A program made the position numbers and the translations under genes. From the NCBI GenBank assembly GCA_964393865.1, contig CAYMUW010000003.1:68497-132496 (forward strand): 64,000 nucleotides of DNA. The letters run 5' to 3'. Position 1 is the stretch's first letter. Each line of letters opens with the position of its first letter. The notes under the pieces are model-generated. The model made no database searches. It was not told where the DNA came from and saw only the letters and a program-made list of their open reading frames with translations. Below, piece after piece: positions 1-8,256 of this stretch. This DNA is from Suilimivivens sp964393865 (lineage in GTDB: Bacteria > Bacillota > Clostridia > Lachnospirales > Lachnospiraceae).

Positions 1-647
1 CAAAGCAGAGAAACGGATATATTTTTGCGGATATGATAGGTATGGTATGTCCTTTTCTGTGTAAGTACGCCAGTACATATGGTGATTCCAATGCATTTAA
101 TCTGGCGGTATCTCAAATTCAAAATTTTATCTCCTATGGAATGGATGAGAAAACAGGCTTACCCTACCATGGATATCAATATGAAAGCGGAGTAAAATAT
201 GGTATTATCGGATGGGGAAGAGCTGTAGGCTGGCTGATGATCGGAATGTCAGAGACTCTTGCCTATTTAGACAGCAGCAGGCCCAGCTATGAAATCATTA
301 AACAGGCGTACCGAAGACTGGTGGACAAGGTAGAGGCATACCAGCTTGAAGGAGGACTGTATGGATGGCAGCTGGGTGCGAAGGAAGGTCCGGTTGATAC
401 TTCAGCTACGGCAATGATTCTTTATGCTATTGCAAGATCGTTAGAGACCAAGGTACTGATCGGCATACATAAGTCCCGTATGGTGCGGGGAAGAGATGCA
501 CTCCGCAATTCCGTAAAGGAAGGAAGGATATACGGGTGCTTGGCGGAGTGTCAGGGCTTTAGTATGTACCCGCAGGTTTATGGGGCTTATCCGTGGTCGC
601 TTGGACCGGCCTTGTCGTTGTTTGTGATGACGGAGGAAGAGGAATGA
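1..647 (+). CDS. Glycoside hydrolase GH88/GH105-like, C-terminal part (5' end outside window)
   Basis: The frame is open through the left edge: codons from base 3 read KQRNGYIFAD before the first internal ATG at 33, so this is the 3' part of a longer gene. The visible ~215 residues carry WGRAVGW (about residues 61-67 counted from base 33), matching the WGRGNGW-type motif of GH88/GH105 unsaturated uronyl hydrolases with an alpha6/alpha6 barrel, and helix-rich repeats ending in a typical ALSLFVM tail. Family knowledge: these enzymes remove unsaturated uronic acid from oligosaccharides. In a biosynthetic locus it might trim or recycle product. The stop (645-647) overlaps the next ATG, indicating co-transcription. 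The exact substrate cannot be read from this fragment. Confidence 0.7.
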   Translation, partial: KQRNGYIFADMIGMVCPFLCKYASTYGDSNAFNLAVSQIQNFISYGMDEKTGLPYHGYQYESGVKYGIIGWGRAVGWLMIGMSETLAYLDSSRPSYEIIKQAYRRLVDKVEAYQLEGGLYGWQLGAKEGPVDTSATAMILYAIARSLETKVLIGIHKSRMVRGRDALRNSVKEGRIYGCLAECQGFSMYPQVYGAYPWSLGPALSLFVMTEEEE

Positions 648-1573
648 TAATAATTCAAATTGCAGGCGGCCTGGGGAATCAGCTTCAGCAGTATGCCCTG
701 TACCGAAAACTGGTGCGATTGGGGAAAGAGGCAAGGTTAGATCTCTCATGGTTTGATCAGGTTCAAATTGCAGAAAAGGAACGAACCAAAGGGAAAAATG
801 AAATTCCGGTTGTAACTAAGAGAGTGCTGGAGCTTCGCTATTTTGACAGGCTGGTGTTTGAGACCTGTACCGCGGAGGAAAAGAGGGCGCTGATCGGATC
901 GGATGGCGTGGGCGGCAAGCTTCGAAGGAAGCTGCTTCCATTTACCATACACAAATTCCAGGAAAGCAAAATGTATCATCCCGAAATCTTTGATTTTGAA
1001 GATATGTATCTTTCCGGTTATTTTGCCTGTGAAAAATATTATGCGGATATCCTGTACGATTTGAGGGAAAAGATACAATTTCCGCCTAGCAGTAACCCAT
1101 TAAACAGGCAGTTGGCACAGAAAATGTCAGCAGGACAGTCCGTCAGTGTGCATATCAGACGGGGAGACTATTTAAATCCGGAAAATGCCGCTATGTTTGG
1201 GAATATCTGCACGGATCAGTATTATGCAGAAGCAATAAGGGTAATCAGGGAAAGAGTACCCGAAGCTCATTTTTATATTTTTTCGGATGATATTCCTTAT
1301 GTAAAGGCAAAATATAAGGGCGTCGAATATACCATTGTGGATGTCAATCACGGAAAAGACAGCTTTTATGATATATGGCTGATGAGCAGATGCAGGCATA
1401 ACATCTGCGCAAATTCTACATTCAGCTTCTGGGGAGCCAGGCTGAATGAGAATGAGAGTAAAATCATGATACGACCTACGATTCACAAGAACAGTCAGAC
1501 CTTTGTAAAAGAAGAGATGGAGGAATTGTGGCCGGGATGGCTTTTTGTCAGTCCGGATGGAAAAGTGATGTAG
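644..1573 (+). CDS. GT11 alpha-1,2-fucosyltransferase-like glycosyltransferase
   Basis: A 309-residue protein. The N-terminus MIIIQIAGGLGNQLQQYA is the GT11 opening (GxGNQxxQYA), and H170-I-R-R-G-D-Y is the HxRRxDY donor-binding motif. Family members transfer L-fucose, sometimes galactose, from the GDP-sugar to a glycan at the cytosolic membrane face. The reading frame extends upstream to 593, but the start at 644 is preferred: GGAGG lies at about 632-636 and the protein then begins exactly at the family N-terminus. ATG overlaps the hydrolase stop (ATGA). A second GT11 domain occurs at 59029. Acceptor and sugar are not determined. Confidence 0.85.
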   Translation: MIIIQIAGGLGNQLQQYALYRKLVRLGKEARLDLSWFDQVQIAEKERTKGKNEIPVVTKRVLELRYFDRLVFETCTAEEKRALIGSDGVGGKLRRKLLPFTIHKFQESKMYHPEIFDFEDMYLSGYFACEKYYADILYDLREKIQFPPSSNPLNRQLAQKMSAGQSVSVHIRRGDYLNPENAAMFGNICTDQYYAEAIRVIRERVPEAHFYIFSDDIPYVKAKYKGVEYTIVDVNHGKDSFYDIWLMSRCRHNICANSTFSFWGARLNENESKIMIRPTIHKNSQTFVKEEMEELWPGWLFVSPDGKVM

Positions 1574-1591
1574 GAAAGAGGTAGAAATATT

Positions 1592-3883
1592 ATGATGTAT
1601 AGAGGAAGAAAAACAATTATAAGTATGATAGGGATAAGTATGCTGCTTATTTTGTTTCTGATGATTAAACCTCTACGAGGTAAAGATCCACTATGCATCA
1701 ATGAGGTTTGTAGCAACAACTTTTCAACGGGAATAAAAGAAAATTATGAAAGCAGTGATTGGATAGAATTATATAATTCTGCCGATAAAGAAATTTTTCT
1801 TGGAGATTACTACCTTTCGGATGATAAATATAAGATGAAAAAATGTAAACTGCCGGATGTATATATAGAGGCAGGCGGTTTTTATGTACTTTATGCTACA
1901 GGCGTAGAAAATGGTGAAGATTCAGATCTGAACTTTAAAATCAGTTCTAATGGAGAGTTCATTTATTTAACAAAGGAAGATCAAATAGTCGATTCTGTAG
2001 GGGTTCCTTCGCTGGAAATGAATGTCACATGGAGTAGAATTGATAATAACAAGGAAGAATGGCAAAAAACAGAGGCAACAATCGGAATGACAAACGTTAA
2101 TGCGGTTATTATTCCGGACTATAAGGTTGAAGCTCCGGTATTTTCAAGGGCAGGCGGCTTTTATGATGAACCATTTTACTTAGAAATGGAAAGTGAAGAT
2201 AAAATATTCTATACGTTAGATGGAAGCGATCCGACTGATCAAAGTTTATTGTATACAGAACCAATTGAGGTTGTTAACGTCTCGGGTAATCCGAATCTGT
2301 ATTCAGCGCGCACGGATATGTCAACAGTTTCACGGTTTGTTCCAGAGGAGCTGGTGGATAAAATTTTCGTGGTGCGTGCCGTTTGTATTGATGAAGCGGG
2401 AAATGCCAGTGATATTGTTACAAATTCTTACCTAATAGGGTATCAGGATCAAAAAGCATATCAGGAAATGTATACGGTATCATTAGTAACAGATCCGGAT
2501 AATTTGTTTGACTATGAAAATGGCATTTATGTTTTGGGAAAAGATTATGATCAATATATGCTTGAAGACGGAAGCATGGAAGATACTATTCAGATACCGG
2601 CAAATTACAGAAGAAAAGGAAAAAGAACTGAAAGGGAGGGAAATATAGAAGTCTGGGATGAAAATGGCAATTCGATTATGAAACGGCGGATTGGCGTGAG
2701 AGTTCATGGTTCTACCACGAGAGGATCGCTTCAAAAAAGCTTTTCTGTTTATGCAAGAGAGATGTATGATGGTAAAGATGTATTTGATGAAGGGATTTTT
2801 GGGGGAACCGATAGGAAGTTTTATATATATTCGGACAGGGATGTATCAAAGTTAAAGCATATTCTAAATCAGGAGCTTGTGGCAGATAGGGAAGTGGAAA
2901 CACAGAGCTTTATTCGATGTAATGTTTTTCTGGATGGGGAGTATTGGGGGATGTATTCCCTTGCAGAGGTTTATGATGAATATTATTTTAACAACCATTA
3001 TGGAATACCGCTGGATAATGTGGAAATTTGTGAAAGCTCCTCTCCGGCTGATGTGGTTGCATATATAAATTCCGGAGTCGATATGTCTTCGGAGGAGGCT
3101 TATGAGGAACTCTCGGAAATGATGGATATACAGAGTTTTATTGACTACTATTGTAGTATGATATATATAGATAATTATGATTGGCTGCCGCACAACGCCA
3201 TATGCTGGAGAAGCATTGCCAAGGGAAGTCATGAAAAGGAAGACGGAAAATGGCGTTGGGCCATATGGGATACGGAAGGCGGAGAGAATTCCTATGAGAG
3301 AAATACCTTTAAAAGCGGAAACATTATATGCTGGGAGGAGGATCCAATTGTAAGGGGATTAATGCAAAATGATTCTTTTCGAAAAGAATTCGTTGTTTCA
3401 TTTATGGATCTGGTTAATAATAATTTTGAAGAAGAACGTGTATCTGCAGTAATTGATAAAATACTGGAGGAATATCAATTTTCTTATGAATTAAACAGAA
3501 TAAGATATTTGGGAGAACGTGATACAAGCAAGTATGCGGACGCAATAAAGGATTTCTTTTGTAACAGGAGTAAATATATCGTATCGTTTTTAAAGGAAGA
3601 GTTTGAGCTTTGGGAGGATCCTGTTTATATAGCATTATTGATAGATAAAGAGAATGTGGCAGAATTTTCGGTAAATACAATATCTCTGGAGAAGGACTGC
3701 GCTTTTTGGCAGGGGATTTATTTCAATGATTATCCGGTTACATTGTCTGTTAATGAAATTGCTTCCGATGCACAATTTGAGGGATGGTATACGGAGGATG
3801 GAACACTAATTAGCACGGAACGGAAGATAGAGATAGAGCTGGGAAGTGAAACAAAAATAATACATGCAAGATTTAAGGAATAA
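1592..3883 (+). CDS. CotH kinase-family surface protein with lamin-tail and chitobiase-type domains
   Basis: A 763-residue protein. An N-terminal hydrophobic segment (about residues 8-26) is a membrane anchor or signal. Then come a lamin-tail domain (about 32-150: INEVCSNN, DWIELYN, LSDD), a CHB_HEX-type sandwich (about 185-255, FYTLDGSDPT) and a CotH kinase-like region (about 295-620, with the acidic WDTEGGENSY near 557). The C-terminus resembles an InlB B-repeat (FEGWYTEDG near 730). CotH of Bacillus is a secreted protein kinase of spore-coat proteins, while clostridial relatives are extracellular and mostly uncharacterised. The domain order implies an exported wall- or polymer-associated protein. 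A second, differently built CotH protein lies at 24899. The target is unknown. Confidence 0.85.
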   Translation: MMYRGRKTIISMIGISMLLILFLMIKPLRGKDPLCINEVCSNNFSTGIKENYESSDWIELYNSADKEIFLGDYYLSDDKYKMKKCKLPDVYIEAGGFYVLYATGVENGEDSDLNFKISSNGEFIYLTKEDQIVDSVGVPSLEMNVTWSRIDNNKEEWQKTEATIGMTNVNAVIIPDYKVEAPVFSRAGGFYDEPFYLEMESEDKIFYTLDGSDPTDQSLLYTEPIEVVNVSGNPNLYSARTDMSTVSRFVPEELVDKIFVVRAVCIDEAGNASDIVTNSYLIGYQDQKAYQEMYTVSLVTDPDNLFDYENGIYVLGKDYDQYMLEDGSMEDTIQIPANYRRKGKRTEREGNIEVWDENGNSIMKRRIGVRVHGSTTRGSLQKSFSVYAREMYDGKDVFDEGIFGGTDRKFYIYSDRDVSKLKHILNQELVADREVETQSFIRCNVFLDGEYWGMYSLAEVYDEYYFNNHYGIPLDNVEICESSSPADVVAYINSGVDMSSEEAYEELSEMMDIQSFIDYYCSMIYIDNYDWLPHNAICWRSIAKGSHEKEDGKWRWAIWDTEGGENSYERNTFKSGNIICWEEDPIVRGLMQNDSFRKEFVVSFMDLVNNNFEEERVSAVIDKILEEYQFSYELNRIRYLGERDTSKYADAIKDFFCNRSKYIVSFLKEEFELWEDPVYIALLIDKENVAEFSVNTISLEKDCAFWQGIYFNDYPVTLSVNEIASDAQFEGWYTEDGTLISTERKIEIELGSETKIIHARFKE

Positions 3884-3904
3884 ATGAGCCGGAGGGTCAA
3901 CAAG

Positions 3905-5116
3905 TTGAAAGTCTTAATAATTAATAAATTTCTGTTTCAAAATGGCGGCTCAGAAACCTATGTGTTTGAGGTTGGGCGGCAGCTGCAAAAGGAGGGTCAT
4001 GAAGTACAATATTTTGGCATGGAGCATCCTGATCGTATTGATGGAAACAGGGTAAATGCGTATACGCCCAATATGGATTTTCATACGGGAAAGCTAGGCA
4101 GAATATTATATCCCTTTCAGATTATTTATTCTAAAACAGCACGTCAGAAATTGCGATGTGTTTTGGAGGATTTTTCGCCGGATGTGGTGCATTTGAATAA
4201 TTTCAATTTTCAGCTTACGCCGTCTATTGTCTATGAAATAAAAAAGTATGAAAAAGACGCCAAAAGACGAGTTAAAATTCTCTATACAGCTCACGACACA
4301 CAGCTGGTATGTCCCAATCATTTGATGAGAATTCCGGCAACCGGTGAATTGTGCCAAAGGTGTTTGGAGCGTGGTTTCTTTGAGTGTGTAAGAAATTCCT
4401 GCATTCATAATTCAAAGCTTAAGAGTTTCTGTGCATACCTGGAGGCGGAGCTGTACAAGAGATTACAGACATACAGATATATAGACTGTATAATCTGCCC
4501 TTCTCATTTTTTGGAGGAGCAGCTGCTGACCAGAAGTGAATTTTCGGGGAAAACCAAGGTGCTGCATAATTTTATTTCTTTTGATAATTCGCTTGAAGGG
4601 AAGGCTCTCCCATTAAAAGATTATGTGCTTTACTTTGGGAGATTTTCTGAGGAGAAAGGGATTGGAACACTTCTGAAGGTATGCGGCAGTCTGTCTCAAA
4701 TTCCCTTTGTCTTTGCAGGAAGCGGGCCTATGGAGCAAAAGGTCAACGAAGTGATGAATATTAAAAATGTGGGCTTTAAGAAGGGAGAAGAACTGTCTTC
4801 TCTGATACGGGGAGCCAAATTCAGCATTATTCCCTCTGAATGCTATGAAAATTGTCCTTTTTCAGTGATGGAATCCATTGCCTTGGGAACACCGGTCATT
4901 GGGAGCAGTATCGGAGGGATTCCTGAATTGATAGAGGAAGGGAAAACCGGAGAATTGTTTCCAGCAGGGAATGCAGAGAAGTTAAAAAAGAAAGTGGAAA
5001 GCTTGTGGACGGATGACAGTAAGCTTCAAGATTATTCCCGGGCATGTATGGAAAAGAGATTTGATACGGTTGAAACCTATTGCAGGAAACTGATGGAAAT
5101 GATAGAACAGATTTAG
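3905..5116 (+). CDS. GT4 family glycosyltransferase
   Basis: About 403 residues, GT-B fold. The N-terminus LKVLIINKFLFQNGGSETYV carries the glycine-rich acceptor-domain opening. The C-terminal half has LYFGRFSEEKGIGTL and the E-x7-E element SECYENCPFSVME, followed by GTPVIGSSIGGIPELI, as in retaining GT4 enzymes. Four cysteines (CPN...CQRC...C) sit in the middle of the N-terminal domain. An ATG at 3884 directly abuts the previous stop, but GGAGGG at 3892-3897 sits 8 nt before an in-frame TTG at 3905, so TTG is the likelier start. Sugar specificity is not readable. Confidence 0.85.
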   Translation: MKVLIINKFLFQNGGSETYVFEVGRQLQKEGHEVQYFGMEHPDRIDGNRVNAYTPNMDFHTGKLGRILYPFQIIYSKTARQKLRCVLEDFSPDVVHLNNFNFQLTPSIVYEIKKYEKDAKRRVKILYTAHDTQLVCPNHLMRIPATGELCQRCLERGFFECVRNSCIHNSKLKSFCAYLEAELYKRLQTYRYIDCIICPSHFLEEQLLTRSEFSGKTKVLHNFISFDNSLEGKALPLKDYVLYFGRFSEEKGIGTLLKVCGSLSQIPFVFAGSGPMEQKVNEVMNIKNVGFKKGEELSSLIRGAKFSIIPSECYENCPFSVMESIALGTPVIGSSIGGIPELIEEGKTGELFPAGNAEKLKKKVESLWTDDSKLQDYSRACMEKRFDTVETYCRKLMEMIEQI

Positions 5117-5128
5117 GCAGGGCGAGTT

Positions 5129-6043
5129 ATGCAATTATTAAAAAAAATTAAAAAATTGGGTTTTAAATTGGGCTTCCAGAAGCTGATAGGATATGAGGCG
5201 ATTTTTTCCTGTGCATTTTGTGCTAGAAGCTCCGGGCATGAATTGTACAGAGAAGATCATGCAAAGAACAAAAAATTTGTAGTGCTGCCCCACTCGGAAG
5301 ATTACTGGTATGCGGATCCGCTGATGTGGGAGCAAGATGGAAAAGAGGTCGTTTTTTTGGAACGGGTTGACAGAAAAACAGGAATAGGATGTATTGCCTG
5401 TGCCGATATCACAGACGGTTCGTGGAAGGAGCCTGTGCCTGTTATTGAGGAGCCCTATCATATGTCTTTTCCTATGTGCTTTTATTGGGGAAATGAGCTT
5501 TATATGATACCGGAAACGGAAATGAATCAGTCTATTAATTTGTATCGATGTACAGAGTTCCCCTATCAGTGGGAAAAAGCAGGAGAATTTATGAAGGGCT
5601 GGCATCTGGTTGACAGCGTGGTTTGGAGTAAGGATGAAAACAGGGTACAGATACTTGCCTCTGAGTATGATCCGGAAAATGATTTTTATACGAGATATCA
5701 TGCTTACGAACTTCATAGAAGGGGAGATCAGATTGAAAACGCTGATCTGGGGAGAATATCCGACTCTTACACGTTAATGTCAAGAATGGCGGGGCCGGTC
5801 ATTGAAGAGGATATTCCGTTGGCGCCCATACAAAGAAGCACTTCCGGAATTTACGGTTATTCCGTGCAGTTTCGCAAAAAAGATAAAAAGGTACCCGGAG
5901 AACAGATAAAGGAGCTTTTGCCGACCGATTTTCATAATATGGGGCATAAGCTGTTGGGAGTGCATACTTACAGTCAATCTACTCATTATGAAATGATTGA
6001 TATTCAATATCTGGTTTACAATAGAAACAAATGGAGAAAATAG
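5129..6043 (+). CDS. GINT1 N-terminal-like beta-propeller protein
   Basis: A 304-residue soluble protein. Repeated short beta-rich units with YWYADPLMWE, VVFLERVD, MSFPMCFYWGNELYMIPET and GWHLVDSVVW match the layout of the propeller-like domain found at the N-terminus of plant glucosamine inositolphosphorylceramide transferase 1 (GINT1_N), which resembles GH43/GH32 propellers. Bacterial stand-alone copies are common in capsule loci and are uncharacterised. The protein lies between two GT4 genes and 12 bp after the first, so a helper or transferase role in the same glycan is inferred. It shows no membrane segment. Assignment rests on recalled motif spacing, not on a search. Confidence 0.6.
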   Translation: MQLLKKIKKLGFKLGFQKLIGYEAIFSCAFCARSSGHELYREDHAKNKKFVVLPHSEDYWYADPLMWEQDGKEVVFLERVDRKTGIGCIACADITDGSWKEPVPVIEEPYHMSFPMCFYWGNELYMIPETEMNQSINLYRCTEFPYQWEKAGEFMKGWHLVDSVVWSKDENRVQILASEYDPENDFYTRYHAYELHRRGDQIENADLGRISDSYTLMSRMAGPVIEEDIPLAPIQRSTSGIYGYSVQFRKKDKKVPGEQIKELLPTDFHNMGHKLLGVHTYSQSTHYEMIDIQYLVYNRNKWRK

Positions 6044-6044
6044 G

Positions 6045-7097
6045 ATGAATATTTTATTTATCATCCCCCGTATGGTAGGCGGAGGAGCAGAGAGAGTGAT
6101 ATCTGTTTTGTCGAATGAATTTGTAAACAGGCATATAGGTGTCAAGATTTTAATGACGGCGGGCTCCGATATGGCGTACAAACTGGATGAACGAATCGAG
6201 GTTATTCAGATTGGAGGAAGAACGGGCGGCAGTATTTTTAAACGGATAGAAAGAATTATCCGTATGAGAAAGGTGTTTAAGCAAAACAGAGATTATATTC
6301 TGGTTGCTTTTGAACCGGCTACCGCTTTTTTTACCAGCCTTGCCAAGATGGGTCTGCATATGAAGCAGGTGTCCTCTGAGCGGAATGACCCGGAATCCTT
6401 TCCCAATAAAAAGATCAGGAACTATGCGTATCTGCATTCCGACAGGGTTGTGTTTCAGACGGAGGATGCAATGCGGTATTTTCAGAAGGATATACAAAAA
6501 AGGGGCACTATAATCGTCAACCCTATTACCGAAAAGCTGCCGGAGGTTTATACCGGGCCAAGAAAACATACCGTGGTTGCTGCGGGGCGGCTTGAGGAGC
6601 AGAAAAATCATGTAAATTTGTTTTATGCATTTAAGGATTTCCTGGTAAAATATCCTGATTATGTTTTACATTTATATGGCGAGGGAAGTCTGGAACAGGA
6701 GCTTAAGGATTTGGCAGGCAAGCTGGGGATCAGGGAGAATGTGGTTTTTGAGGGCTTCCATGAGAGTATTTTAAATGAAATAAAAGATGCGGGAATGTAT
6801 GTGTTATCCTCTGATTATGAGGGAATATCTAATTCTCTGCTGGAAGCGATGGGAATGGGAATGCCGGTTGTTTCAACTGATTGTCCCTGCGGGGGCTCCC
6901 GCATGTGTATTCAGGACGGAGTAAACGGATTTCTTGTTCCTGTGGGACAAGTTGATGCGCTTAGAGATGCTATGGAGAAGCTGGCCGGATCAAAGGAGCT
7001 TGCCGCGCAAATGGGAAGGGCTGCTGCAAAGGTGCGAGAGAGATTTTCTTTGCAGGGCATTGTGAAGGAATGGCTGGATTTGCTGAATGAATTATAA
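6045..7097 (+). CDS. GT4 family glycosyltransferase
   Basis: A 350-residue GT-B enzyme. It opens MNILFIIPRMVGGGAERV, the GT4 N-terminal GGGAE motif. The C-terminal domain has AAGRLEEQKN, LYGEG, VLSSDYEGISNSLLEAMGMG and STDCPCGG. Members of this subgroup are often GalNAc- or Gal-transferases (PglA/PglJ-like), a family-level hint only. An upstream ATG at 5997 lies inside the previous gene; GGAG 8 nt before 6045, one base after the previous stop, supports 6045. It overlaps the region upstream of the next gene, consistent with a polycistronic message. Confidence 0.88.
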   Translation: MNILFIIPRMVGGGAERVISVLSNEFVNRHIGVKILMTAGSDMAYKLDERIEVIQIGGRTGGSIFKRIERIIRMRKVFKQNRDYILVAFEPATAFFTSLAKMGLHMKQVSSERNDPESFPNKKIRNYAYLHSDRVVFQTEDAMRYFQKDIQKRGTIIVNPITEKLPEVYTGPRKHTVVAAGRLEEQKNHVNLFYAFKDFLVKYPDYVLHLYGEGSLEQELKDLAGKLGIRENVVFEGFHESILNEIKDAGMYVLSSDYEGISNSLLEAMGMGMPVVSTDCPCGGSRMCIQDGVNGFLVPVGQVDALRDAMEKLAGSKELAAQMGRAAAKVRERFSLQGIVKEWLDLLNEL

Positions 7098-7116
7098 GGA
7101 GAAAGGTAAGGATTTT

Positions 7117-8256
7117 ATGCGTTTCCTTTATGTTGCACACAGATATCACACCAACCAGGCTCCTATTATGAAGGGGCTCGTTGATCGTGGACATACAGTT
7201 TGCTTTGTAAGTCATTATCAGGGGAAATTAGAGGACTATACTTATGTTGTGCCGGTTGTGGCAGGATATTCAAAGCTTTTTTCTGTTGTAAACTGGATCT
7301 ATGTTCATATTTTACAGCGCAAAAACAGCAAGGCATGTGATATGCGGTTAAAATACGGCTTCCCCTCCATGCGCAGAGTAAGGAAAATTGTTTCGGATTT
7401 CAACCCGGATGTTATGATTATCAGGGAACGATCTGTCTATTCCATTTTTACCTGCCTGGCATGTAGGAGATTGGGCGTTCCCATGATATTGTATAACCAA
7501 AGTCCATTGTGGGAGGATGAAATCAAAAATGATCTGCCCCATAGAATTGTGAAAAGCTTGCTTCCGCAGGTAAGAATCACACCTGTTTTGGGCGTGGAGG
7601 GGGAAGGAAAGGTCAAAGAGGATGGGGCGGTGTTTGTGCCCTTTGTCATGGAGCCAAGGCTTTCGCCTAAAGAAAAGAAATGGTTCCAAAATGGGAAAAT
7701 CAATATTTTGTGTGTGGCAAAATATGAAGAAAGAAAAAATATTCTCATGCTGCTTGCTATTCTTTTCCGACTTGCGGATGAATATAATTTAACGCTGACG
7801 GTGGCGGGAGAGTGTGCCGATCATTTTGAAAGGGCGTATAAGGAGAAGCTGGAAAGGTTTATTTCGGAGAACGGGCTGACCAAAAGGGTTACGCTGCTGG
7901 AGAATCTGGCATATGAGGATATGGAAGAGCTGTATGCTCATGCTGACCTCTTTGTACTGCCAAGCACCAGGGAACCAGCGTCGGTTTCCCAGTTAGAAGC
8001 AATGTCTTTTTCGGTGCCTGCAATTTGTAGTGACACAAACGGCACTTCCTGTTATATTATAGAAGGGATGAATGGCTATCGGTTTAAAGACAACAATGAG
8101 GAAGATTTACAGCGTGTGATTTTGAAGTGCATCTCTGATCCTGACAAGCTAAAGGCGATGGGAGCAAACGGCTTTAAGGAAATAGAAGAAAACTGTAAAT
8201 TTGATATTTACTACGAGAAAATAATTGCATGCATGGAAAAGGGTGACCACAGATGA
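7117..8256 (+). CDS. GT4-like glycosyltransferase
   Basis: A 379-residue GT-B-type protein. The N-terminus MRFLYVAHRYHTNQ is followed by a central RKNILMLLAI segment and the C-terminal LPSTREPASVSQLEAMSFSVPAICSDTNGTSCYI, whose E...E spacing is the GT4 nucleotide-sugar site. An in-frame ATG at 7087 overlaps the preceding gene, but AAGG-rich sequence just before 7117 and the hydrophobic beta-strand opening favour 7117. The stop overlaps the ABC exporter start by ATGA, so the two are translationally coupled. Donor and acceptor are unknown. Confidence 0.82.
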   Translation: MRFLYVAHRYHTNQAPIMKGLVDRGHTVCFVSHYQGKLEDYTYVVPVVAGYSKLFSVVNWIYVHILQRKNSKACDMRLKYGFPSMRRVRKIVSDFNPDVMIIRERSVYSIFTCLACRRLGVPMILYNQSPLWEDEIKNDLPHRIVKSLLPQVRITPVLGVEGEGKVKEDGAVFVPFVMEPRLSPKEKKWFQNGKINILCVAKYEERKNILMLLAILFRLADEYNLTLTVAGECADHFERAYKEKLERFISENGLTKRVTLLENLAYEDMEELYAHADLFVLPSTREPASVSQLEAMSFSVPAICSDTNGTSCYIIEGMNGYRFKDNNEEDLQRVILKCISDPDKLKAMGANGFKEIEENCKFDIYYEKIIACMEKGDHR

